IMG/VR virus record: IMGVR_UViG_3300030107_003753
Span: 1 to 33,411 of that record
Strand: one strand, 5' to 3'
Origin: a virus
Length of the DNA stretch: 33,411 bases
How positions within the stretch are numbered: position 1 is the first letter of the stretch; each line of letters begins with the position of its first letter. The translations under genes and the position numbers were made by a program. Under the pieces are notes generated by a model. That model saw only the letters and a list, made by a program, of their open reading frames with translations, was not told the DNA's origin and did no database searches. Below, piece by piece: positions 8,401-14,967 of the stretch.

Positions 8401-10123
8401 GATAAGCCACTACTAACTGCATTTGATTTTCTACTTCTAAAGGAGAGACAGGTTTCTTATTAAACAATCCATTTTGTGCTTTAACTAATTGGTAAGCCCT
8501 GGCTTCTAAGTCTTGAAGATATTTATTAACTACTCTATTTTCTGATTTAATATTAAGCCCTGCTTGTTCTTGTAGTTTATAAATTGCATTAGGAGTTTTG
8601 AATTCTTTGGTAAGATAGTTAACTGGTCTAGCAATCTTAGCTAGTCTTGCTTTTAAAGGATCAGCATTCGTTGTAGTAAATAATTTCCACTCATCAAAAG
8701 GAGGTATCTCTCCTTTGTTTTTAAAACCTATGCCTTTTTTAGTAATACTTACTCCTCTAAGGATAGGCTCAACCGCTTTAAACATAGCAAGCTTACCACC
8801 TTTTCTTAAACCTTGGGCTATTAATCTTGATGTTCCAGGTACAATACTCTTACTATACATTAGAGTTGGTGTTGTATATTTAGTAAACGGAACTCTCATA
8901 CCTGATAAAGGTACCTGACCTGTAGCTAATTTTGTTATAGGACTAACAACTGTAGCATTCGCAGCTCGTGTTCCATATTTAAAAACTTTACCTGTAGTTT
9001 TTAAACCATATTTTATTCCTAAAGGAGCCGCTCTTCCAACTAATCCCCACGTTGCTCCAATTTTAGTTCCTTCATAACCAAATCTAATTTTGTTTTTTAA
9101 TCTAGCAAGGGCTAAGTTTCTACCCGTCTTACCTTCTTCACCTTCAAATTGTATTTCAGGATTATCAATGAGTCCCCAAAAATCAGGAGCATCAATAGTA
9201 TCTCCTTTGTTTCCTACTACAAATTCAGCAGCACCAAAACTTGCTGCATTAAATCCTACACTTAAAGCTGCTTTAGTACTGTAACGTAAAGCTTTATTAT
9301 TTAATTTAGAAAGTTTACTTTTTAATACTAAGTTTAAAGGTCTAAGTAATTTAGTAGCGTATGTAAAAGGTACACCATACTCGGCTAATGTTTTAACAAC
9401 TTGTTCACCCATAGTATTGGGATCTCTAAAGCCACCACCTTCATACATTTTATTATAAAGGTTATCTAATTTTTGTGTAAGTTCCCATGATTCACCTGGT
9501 TTTAGAATGTCAATTGGCATGGTTATAATTTGTCCCAGACTATATCCCATTTCTAACAAACCATTCATAGCTTGACTTGTTAATCTATTTTTTCCTATGT
9601 CTTGATATATATTTTCACCGGTGTTTATATTAATATATTTGGTATCACTAATTTTCATGATATTTAAATCATTAGCGGCCAACTGATCAGCAATTTGTGT
9701 TTTAGTTATGTCACTAAAACCAGGTAGAGAGTCCTCTCTCATCGACAACGGTCCACCCGTTGCAAAGATAAGAGCGTTAACCCATCCTGCTGTTTTTGGA
9801 TTCTCTTGTGCTTCTAGTTTAAGGTCAGCTGTTTTAACTAACTCTTTTAAATCAGGTGTCTCATCAGATACTACTTTCTTAATTATTTTGTCAGCATCTT
9901 TAGTAGTTAGTTTTACTTCAGGAAGTTTGGTGTCGTATTTAGGAATGTCTTCTTCTACTTTTTTATCTCTTTTAAAAAGTTTTGCCACATTAGAAAATAT
10001 ACTAGCGGGTCCTGTATAAGGACTACCACCTTCTTCTATATGTTTTAGTTGATCGTAATATGTTTTGGAGTAACCTGGATTCTCCAGTTTCCATTCTTCA
10101 TAAGGGGGTAATTGTTCTGCCAT
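5495..10123 (-). CDS. Giant internal/ejected virion protein candidate (1542 aa)
   Basis: This is the largest gene here. It is mostly alpha-helical and Lys-rich, with several Gly/Ala-rich amphipathic stretches such as KYGLKTTGKVFKYGTRAANA near 371-390, and no signal peptide. No lytic transglycosylase, protease or kinase motif was found. The residues 6-13 PPYEEWKL reappear as PPFDEWKL at about 474-481, suggesting that two modules, each starting with this motif, were joined. The C-terminal 90 residues are charged and low in complexity (KIKEERIKSFQKKKEEPKIKEPK is part of it). Size, position after the 709/247/367-aa genes and before lysis genes fit the large ejection protein of podoviruses (functional analogue of T7 gp16 or P22 gp16/gp20). 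This is inferred from context, not homology. Confidence 0.6.
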   Translation of the reverse strand: MAEQLPPYEEWKLENPGYSKTYYDQLKHIEEGGSPYTGPASIFSNVAKLFKRDKKVEEDIPKYDTKLPEVKLTTKDADKIIKKVVSDETPDLKELVKTADLKLEAQENPKTAGWVNALIFATGGPLSMREDSLPGFSDITKTQIADQLAANDLNIMKISDTKYININTGENIYQDIGKNRLTSQAMNGLLEMGYSLGQIITMPIDILKPGESWELTQKLDNLYNKMYEGGGFRDPNTMGEQVVKTLAEYGVPFTYATKLLRPLNLVLKSKLSKLNNKALRYSTKAALSVGFNAASFGAAEFVVGNKGDTIDAPDFWGLIDNPEIQFEGEEGKTGRNLALARLKNKIRFGYEGTKIGATWGLVGRAAPLGIKYGLKTTGKVFKYGTRAANATVVSPITKLATGQVPLSGMRVPFTKYTTPTLMYSKSIVPGTSRLIAQGLRKGGKLAMFKAVEPILRGVSITKKGIGFKNKGEIPPFDEWKLFTTTNADPLKARLAKIARPVNYLTKEFKTPNAIYKLQEQAGLNIKSENRVVNKYLQDLEARAYQLVKAQNGLFNKKPVSPLEVENQMQLVVAYLKNQISKNKLPKELQESAEGLKKHLKPAKSKYLSMLPEGDFQNALIPIINSYMRKSMAVTTNPLYNPPKEVVEEAVKAMLKLISSRKNKGMQEEAIEVFKKKGVSRKQALRLFAEATVRNMIVDAKAYAGDPIKYLNKISKDILQSDKLIVTGAELPKSIRKLLGEEKNAQSEILQTITEMITGIETKKMYDEILEIGLKKGWFKKNKGTLDTTLEPIGNLPGLGMLRTNLSDVFASPTMIQALRGSQGLIDMLLKSNAYRALMQFKTGVQFGKTGLSFDTQMRNVVSTPMFVLGYGWIGGKGSADDAFKFIYNDITGAGKKITNQQFVERVGKGIKLGYLDESIEAQEMLAVIKKLNENPNMVDKWMSGALKTKFMDRATQFYQAGDNVWKEYAYVWNRNNLNNIFKGNKKELIKQEELVTGQKYNPISKITNKTKTYDDAVDEFAAWYARNLMPTYSLVPEAVRVIRMTPIGSFISWPSEILRLTGVGARTALREASSTNVAIQQNGLRKLMGLTLTMGAAGAVMDKVFEQYTGVDKAMIEAFKRSFAYDYDRNSRFTAVKPLDNNTLTLVNSSYADVWDYIKKPMRAFLNQIGEKDTKVIDNNVMKGIYEAAKEFAEPFFTQNLAIEPIVDALPADVMGRDGKTTEGYSVYSPTDAWGTKVYKGIEHIIRTALPGTILQAKKYADIAYDIYKGRGDPDAAWQKFVSTITGRKIQKFDLLKIMNQKAGNFASTIKGDLTLSESFYRSSDWETRGPKQIKKEYEQIQEEAFIQQQKILQFVTDARTLGIPDWQIANSLKRLKNDQLVGAIMYTQTFTPYTYYSSAFQKRYDTALRESELNGTPPPDFNYVFPITELEQVKIDHIGLDLNKSYEENMKIKEERIKSFQKKKEEPKIKEPKIDENQKILDLLNNSKEASLNTPPLEQQPDATAVTETASAPINERTGLTTVETALLSPLEQSIRLKQRA

Positions 10124-10132
10124 AAGATCATG

Positions 10133-11236
10133 TTAAACCTGCGGTAACACAAGTTCTACTCCGTATTTTACATTAAATTCATCAACATCTTGTTGAGTCG
10201 CAATATTAGAAAATTCAAGTAGAGCTTCGTCACTGGATGCAAGAAGTCTAATAACATCATCGGGAATCTCTTGAGGTAATCTTTGTCTTAATTGTTCAAA
10301 AGTTAAAGGAGCAGAAGATCCAGCTGCAGGAGTTTCTTCTACAACTTCTTCTTCCATAATCTCTCCACCTTGAGGAGTAATAACTTCTTCGCTCATCGCT
10401 GCAGTTAAACCACCATTAGCATAACCAGTTGTTAAGCCACCATCTTTTTGTCCAATTCTATTAATTGCTATGATTAAAGCATTCATGTCAAACTCAGGAT
10501 CACTTTGTAATTTACCTTGTCTGTTTTCTTCCGCTTTTATAACTGATGCAAAAAGTAATTGTGCTTGAGGTGTTTTTAAGAAAGCGGCCATGTTTTCATT
10601 TTTAGGTAAGATATCTGCTAATTTTGCTTTAGCTATTTGTTTTTTGTTTTTAAGTTTTTGTTTTTCGGCTGCTATTTGTTCTACAGTAGTAGCTTCTATC
10701 TCATTGTCTTGAAGATATTTAACAAATGCTTCATCACTTGCAAGAACTGCATCTATGTCTTGTACTATTTTATAGTTTTCTTCGATTATAGCCATCGTTC
10801 TATCAACGTTAAATCCACGGTCCGGTCTGTAATTTCTACTCTTCATGATAGCTGAAGCAATATCTGTAATAGCATTCTCTTCGTTAGCTAATAGGTCAGC
10901 TCTAGCCGCGGTTCTCGCATCGAGACTCGCTGCCATGTCTGTACCTAAATCTGATAACGCAGGAGCTGCTGATCTTAAAGCTCCACCAATACCACTTCCT
11001 TCACTAGGAGCAGCCATAATATCTGCGCCCGCACTTGCTATTCTTAAATAGTCTGCTGTGCTCATTCCTTTTTTCTCGGGTAAAGCTGGTCTAGATTTTC
11101 TAACGGCTTCTAAAATTTCCATGTAGTCTTCTACTTCACCACCATTATCATAACCTGGTCTTAGTTGAGAAATTCCGCCGCCACGTCTTTCGACACGCCC
11201 ACCTCTAAACATTGGTCGTCTTAAAATTCTGCTCAT
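10133..11236 (-). CDS. Virion-associated protein with RGG / YANGG motifs (367 aa)
   Basis: The N-terminus is basic and Gly-rich (RRPMFRGGRVERRGGGISQL), followed by GYDNGGEVEDYME. Two more Gly-Gly modules (KDGGLTTGYANGGLTAAMSE and PQGGEIMEEE) lie near residues 266-298. The middle is helical and Ala-rich. The C-terminal 65 residues form a compact acidic region starting LTFEQLRQRLPQEIPDDVI. Proteins opening with RRPMFRGG-like segments are frequent in marine phage contigs beside other internal or tail genes, but their job is unknown. It starts 1 base after the 247-aa gene and is followed by the 1542-aa gene, so the set is probably translated together. Its Gly-Gly modules resemble those of the 709-aa protein. 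Confidence 0.55.
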   Translation of the reverse strand: MSRILRRPMFRGGRVERRGGGISQLRPGYDNGGEVEDYMEILEAVRKSRPALPEKKGMSTADYLRIASAGADIMAAPSEGSGIGGALRSAAPALSDLGTDMAASLDARTAARADLLANEENAITDIASAIMKSRNYRPDRGFNVDRTMAIIEENYKIVQDIDAVLASDEAFVKYLQDNEIEATTVEQIAAEKQKLKNKKQIAKAKLADILPKNENMAAFLKTPQAQLLFASVIKAEENRQGKLQSDPEFDMNALIIAINRIGQKDGGLTTGYANGGLTAAMSEEVITPQGGEIMEEEVVEETPAAGSSAPLTFEQLRQRLPQEIPDDVIRLLASSDEALLEFSNIATQQDVDEFNVKYGVELVLPQV

Positions 11237-11237
11237 A

Positions 11238-11981
11238 TTATTTCAATAATCCTTTAGCGGCTCCTAATAATCCAACACCACCAATTCCTAATCCAAGTAA
11301 CTGTTGTGTTGTGCTTGGAGGAGGTGTTGATTGCATTTGTGTAGCTGCTGGGAATCCACCAATTACTGATGCAAGTTGCGGAGCAACTAAACCTAGTTGT
11401 GTGTAATCTGCAAAGGCTGTTTCTCTAGCTGCTTCTTGATCCGCTGCTAGTTTACCTTGATCAATTTGTCTTTGTGTACCACCTAATTGAGTTTGGTATG
11501 TACCTAAACCTTGTTGTGCTTGTAGTTGTGCTAGTGCTTGTTGATTAGCTTGGTTGTAACCTTGCTCTCTTAGTTGAGCTTCTTGCATTGCTCTAGCCAT
11601 ATCTGCTGATGCTTGATACTCACCCATCATCGCAGCTTCTCTACCACCACCAAAAGCTCCAGCTCTAACGGCTTGGTTTCTTAATGCGCCAAGACCTTTA
11701 GCCTGTTCTCTTTCCATAGCTGCAAGAGATGTATCAATTACTTCTTGTTGGTATGGACTTTCAAATTGTTGATAACCTTGTGGACCTAATAAAGTTCCAA
11801 GATTAGCTGCAGCTGCCGCTGCTTGTTTTTCTAAGGCTGCTTGATCAGCTACAAAACCTCTACCTGTATAAGTAGATGTTGGAATACTTTTACCTAATAG
11901 GCCTAAACCTTTATTAGTTATACCGAGACCAGCGGCTTCTACAAATGGTTCTCTAAGTTGTCGTGTTGTTGTAGTTGCCAT
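11238..11981 (-). CDS. Ala/Gln-rich internal (ejection) virion protein candidate (247 aa)
   Basis: A long helical region from about 45 to 195 is very rich in Ala and Gln (ALAQLQAQQGLGTYQTQL is part). It contains ESPYQQEVIDTSLAAMEREQ and RAGAFGGGREAAMMGEYQ. The C-terminal 40 residues are hydrophobic and Gly-rich (GLGIGGVGLLGAAKGLLK), a possible membrane-active segment. This composition, a Gln/Ala helix with a glycine patch and a hydrophobic end, is like small ejection proteins of podoviruses (functional analogues of T7 gp14 or P22 gp7). Its ATG overlaps the stop of the 709-aa gene (TAATG) and it ends 1 base before the 367-aa gene. Assignment is by composition and context. Confidence 0.6.
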   Translation of the reverse strand: MATTTTRQLREPFVEAAGLGITNKGLGLLGKSIPTSTYTGRGFVADQAALEKQAAAAAANLGTLLGPQGYQQFESPYQQEVIDTSLAAMEREQAKGLGALRNQAVRAGAFGGGREAAMMGEYQASADMARAMQEAQLREQGYNQANQQALAQLQAQQGLGTYQTQLGGTQRQIDQGKLAADQEAARETAFADYTQLGLVAPQLASVIGGFPAATQMQSTPPPSTTQQLLGLGIGGVGLLGAAKGLLK

Positions 11982-14110
11982 TATCCTCTAGCCTCTAAAG
12001 TTTTCATTGTGTCATACATAAGATCAGCTCCTTTTTGAACGCTTCCACCACCCGCGCCTCTTACTGCATCCGCAGTCATTACAAATTCGTTTTTAGAAAG
12101 TCTTGCAGGTACGTCATCTGCTCTTTCTTTTGCACCTAAAGGTACAAACCCACCCCCTCTTAAATCCATTTCGTTACCACCAAGATTCATAAGACCACCA
12201 TCAGCATATCTTTTTCTTCCTTTTTTATTCATTTCTAATATTTTTTTAATACCAGGATAATCTTTTGCTTTTCCTACTCCAATAGATTTAACTCTTGGTT
12301 TTTTAACAGGTCCGCCTTTTTTCATGCCAGCGCTATCAACGAAGTCTAAAGCTTCACCATAAAGTGCCATTTGTATTTCATGAGAAAGATCATAAAAGTC
12401 TTTTCCATATCTTTCTTCAGCCCAGTCCATAGCTATTTCTTGAGCTTTCCATCCTCTTGCTCCTCCGCCTGCCATAGGACCAATCGCAACACCTTCTTCT
12501 TTCATTAAATAATCTGGAGTAATAATTTCTTCTGCATCCATAACTTCTACATCCTCATTAGGATTTAAATCCATTAGTCCACCTGTAGCAACGCCTGCTC
12601 TAGCTGAACCATATTCCATTCTTAAAAATTCATCAATGTCCATAATAGGCATGCCTGGCATTTGTTCGTTCATGTTATATTTATAATTTTCATACATCTC
12701 CCATTCTTCAGCACTGTAGGCCGAAGCTTTTTGAGCTGCAAACTCTTTTAACTTTTCAAATTCTTCTTCTGTTAATTCAAAGACTGGTTTACGAAATAAC
12801 ATTAGTGATAATTCATTTAAAGAATCAGCTTTGCTTGGAGAAGATACTTGTTCTCCAATCTCTACACCTTCTTCTTTCATTAAATAATCTGGAGTAAGAA
12901 TTTCTTCATCAAATTCCATTACTTCATCATCAACATCACCACCACTAGCTAATCTTAATTCTCTAATTGGTAATGGTTTAATTGTTTCCTCTTCTAACCT
13001 ATCTAAACCTTCTTGAGCGGCACCAAGTGACTCTCCAAAATCCTCGAATTCTTCACTTAAGATCCATTTTTTCTTGTCTGGATCAAATTTCATTTTTCTT
13101 TTGTTCTTTCCTTTTTTCTTGTCCTTTGTGACAGCTCCGGCTAAAGCATAACCAATTCTTCCCCCGTTTCTTTTTTCTACATATCCACCCGGCATACCAG
13201 CTGGATAGTCAGGATCTGAAAAATCTCCCCATTGAGTATCACCCATCATAATTCTTCTTGTACTAGCGCCTGCACTTTCAGGAGTAATCATATCCATAGC
13301 TGCATCAGCTCCTAAGATACCTAAACCTGGAGTATCCATTACTGCATCTGCTTGAAGCATTGCAATCATTTCTTCCATAGTTTCTTCACCTGTTGCAATT
13401 CCTGGAAATCTTTCCATAAACTTTTGAAATATTTTATTGAAAGCATCTTCCATCATTTGTTGACTTTGAATCTGATCTTGTTGAGCTGGAGGAACTTCCG
13501 ATATTACTTCTGCTGAATCAGCTGTAACAATATCTCCTGCTGCATAAGGAACTCTTCCACCTGTTCTGTATCCATAAGTGTCTAGCATTTCATCAACTTC
13601 ATTCATGTCCCACGTTCCAGTACCTTCGTAGATTGCTCTGATAGCAGATCTTCTTCCTGCTTTATCCGCGATCCCTTGTTCTAATAATTCTCTATTGTAT
13701 CTTTCCAATGCGTCTTCATTTAATTCTGCTGCTTTAATTCCTGCATCTATTCCACCTTGAGCTGCTAAAGTTTTTAATGGTCCAGCCTCTGCAAGTGTTC
13801 GTGCACCTCCTCTTAACATTCCTGTCATGGTATTGGGATCAGGTCCCGTTGGTCCTGCAAATTGTCCTAACGCATCAGGAGCTGCAGCTAACGCTGCTGT
13901 AATTCCTATATCTTTTAAATCTGCTTCATCATCACTAAGCCCTCGTGCACCACCAGCTATAATTGCTTTTTGCATCCAAGGAGCTAAATTACCTAAGCCT
14001 AGCGCAGGGCCTGCGCCGGGGATCATAGCTGCCATATAAGGTACAAAAGGTCGTATTTCCTTTGGTATTATCTTTTTAATTCTTTTACGTATCTTTGAAA
14101 AAAATCCCAT
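11981..14110 (-). CDS. Modular virion protein with GG repeats and DDVPARLS-EFVM motif (709 aa)
   Basis: The N-terminus is basic and amphipathic (FFSKIRKRIKKIIPKEIR), then hydrophobic and Gly/Ala-rich to about 125. The rest is modular. Gly-Gly units recur at about 184 (TGGRVPYAAG), 316 (NGGRIGYALAG), 390 (SGGDVDDEVM), 510 (TGGLMDLNPN), 599 (KGGPVKKP) and 638 (DGGLMNLGG). The segment ILTPDYLMKEEGVEIG at 404-419 is repeated as IITPDYLMKEEGVAIG at 529-544. Near the C-terminus ADDVPARLSKNEFVMTADAV at 664-683 is a motif found in many phage structural proteins of unknown role. It is followed by KGADLMYDTMKTLE. It precedes the 247-aa, 367-aa and 1542-aa genes and probably belongs to the same virion or injection set. 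No enzyme motif was seen. Confidence 0.6.
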   Translation of the reverse strand: MGFFSKIRKRIKKIIPKEIRPFVPYMAAMIPGAGPALGLGNLAPWMQKAIIAGGARGLSDDEADLKDIGITAALAAAPDALGQFAGPTGPDPNTMTGMLRGGARTLAEAGPLKTLAAQGGIDAGIKAAELNEDALERYNRELLEQGIADKAGRRSAIRAIYEGTGTWDMNEVDEMLDTYGYRTGGRVPYAAGDIVTADSAEVISEVPPAQQDQIQSQQMMEDAFNKIFQKFMERFPGIATGEETMEEMIAMLQADAVMDTPGLGILGADAAMDMITPESAGASTRRIMMGDTQWGDFSDPDYPAGMPGGYVEKRNGGRIGYALAGAVTKDKKKGKNKRKMKFDPDKKKWILSEEFEDFGESLGAAQEGLDRLEEETIKPLPIRELRLASGGDVDDEVMEFDEEILTPDYLMKEEGVEIGEQVSSPSKADSLNELSLMLFRKPVFELTEEEFEKLKEFAAQKASAYSAEEWEMYENYKYNMNEQMPGMPIMDIDEFLRMEYGSARAGVATGGLMDLNPNEDVEVMDAEEIITPDYLMKEEGVAIGPMAGGGARGWKAQEIAMDWAEERYGKDFYDLSHEIQMALYGEALDFVDSAGMKKGGPVKKPRVKSIGVGKAKDYPGIKKILEMNKKGRKRYADGGLMNLGGNEMDLRGGGFVPLGAKERADDVPARLSKNEFVMTADAVRGAGGGSVQKGADLMYDTMKTLEARG
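12489..12907. repeat. 44-nt direct repeat within the 709-aa gene
   Basis: Copies at 12489-12532 and 12864-12907 differ at one of 44 bases. They encode the repeated TPDYLMKEEGV segments and lie exactly 375 bases (125 codons) apart. Near-identity at the DNA level, including synonymous sites, points to a recent in-frame duplication or strong conservation of the segment. Confidence 0.8.
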
Positions 14111-14111
14111 A

Positions 14112-14177
14112 TTATCTTCCTATTATATTATTGAAAAGCAAGATTGCAACTCTTGTATGTAAGCTAGTATCAACCAT
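14112..14177 (-). CDS. Possible 21-aa leader peptide or microORF
   Basis: An ATG at 14177 opens 21 codons ending in TAA one base before the ATG of the 709-aa gene. The product has a hydrophobic second half (RVAILLFNNIIG). The ribosome-binding site is poor (an AAGG lies well upstream), and the ORF fills most of the 95-base gap after the 82-aa gene. The tight junction with the next gene could indicate coupling. Chance is equally likely, so the confidence is low. Confidence 0.2.
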   Translation of the reverse strand: MVDTSLHTRVAILLFNNIIGR

Positions 14178-14205
14178 TTTACTTCGTTTTTTCCTTCCAG
14201 TCAAT

Positions 14206-14454
14206 CTACTTTATGTTTGTATCAGTGCCTATTGGAAGCCCAATTACCTTAACATGTACGCTCTTTGAGATATGCTCTTGTTTAGTATCTGTATGGGGGC
14301 TATCTACGTCAGCTTTAGCTTCTTCTTCTGATAAATATTCCCTTCCAGTTTCAGTATGTACAATAGTAAGTTCTACTCTAGGCTTATATTTTAAGACTGA
14401 TTTACCATTTATTGTTTCGTATTTAATTTCTTCTTCTTGTGCAACAATTGTCAT
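14206..14454 (-). CDS. Small hypothetical virion-region protein (82 aa)
   Basis: This is an acidic protein starting TIVAQEEEIKYETINGKSV with beta-like strands (RVELTIVHTETGREYLS) and a C-terminal SVHVKVIGLPIG strand. Its ATG overlaps the TAA of the 114-aa gene (TAATG), which supports it as the next cistron of the minus-strand operon. An 86-aa frame on the opposite strand covers the same bases but has no operon context. No family is recognised. It may be a small tail or collar component because it sits between tail genes and the internal-protein genes. Confidence 0.55.
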   Translation of the reverse strand: MTIVAQEEEIKYETINGKSVLKYKPRVELTIVHTETGREYLSEEEAKADVDSPHTDTKQEHISKSVHVKVIGLPIGTDTNIK

Positions 14455-14798
14455 TATCTATCCTCTCTATTAATTTCTAGTATGGATGCTACTACATGTA
14501 AAGTATTAGCATCTGCTGCGGTTACTTGTATTACTTCATTTTCTAACATAATTAAAGGTTCGGTTAAAAGTTGTAAAGTTTCATTACCCGATACCGCTTG
14601 GGTTTTAAATAAGTTAAACTTATTACCTGTTGAAGGATCGGCATCAAATAAATCTACAGTAATAGTAGTAGCTGTATTAGTATCTTCTGATACTAAAAGA
14701 GACTTTACAATAGCTCTTGAGTTAGAAGGCACACTATATAAAGTAGTAACTGTGTTAGTTGTTAAATCTTTTTTTGCGTTTAAATATATATTAGCCAT
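14454..14798 (-). CDS. Small beta-rich virion protein (114 aa), paralogue of the gene at 25972-26295
   Basis: The sequence alternates short strands (AIVKSLLVSE, TTITVDLFDADP, ETLQLLTEPLIML, EVIQVTAADANTLHVVASIL), giving a jelly-roll or Ig-like beta sandwich. The same strand order appears in the 107-aa protein at 25972-26295, which shares S/T-GNK followed by an L-hydrophobic turn and a final EVIQV / DVLNAV then L-x-V/I-V strand. The two are likely paralogues decorating different parts of the neck or tail. It begins 1 base after the stop of the 55-aa gene and overlaps the next gene by 1 base. No enzyme motif is present. Confidence 0.6.
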   Translation of the reverse strand: MANIYLNAKKDLTTNTVTTLYSVPSNSRAIVKSLLVSEDTNTATTITVDLFDADPSTGNKFNLFKTQAVSGNETLQLLTEPLIMLENEVIQVTAADANTLHVVASILEINREDR

Positions 14799-14799
14799 A

Positions 14800-14967
14800 T
14801 TATCCTAGTCCAAACCATGTGTATCTCTCTGCATCTTCTTTTAACTGAGTTAAAAATGTAGAGTTAAGTTGTTCTACTATTGAAGAAAAAGATCTATTGA
14901 TTTGTCTTTGGTTATCTTCTGTGTATTCTTTTTTTGGTTCTGGTAATCTTACTGCTATCTTTGTCAT
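14800..14967 (-). CDS. Small conserved tail-region protein (55 aa)
   Basis: The gap between the nozzle-like gene and the 114-aa gene is filled exactly by a 55-codon frame. Its ATG overlaps the nozzle stop (TAATG), and its stop lies 1 base before the next ATG. The protein starts TKIAVRLPEPKKEYTEDNQR, continues with a helix (QINRSFSSIVEQLNSTFL), and ends WFGLG. Small proteins with this RLP-P-x-YT-NQRQIN helix pattern recur beside nozzle genes in marine phages, from memory and unchecked. The helical C-half suggests an oligomerising tail or chaperone component. Confidence 0.65.
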   Translation of the reverse strand: MTKIAVRLPEPKKEYTEDNQRQINRSFSSIVEQLNSTFLTQLKEDAERYTWFGLG

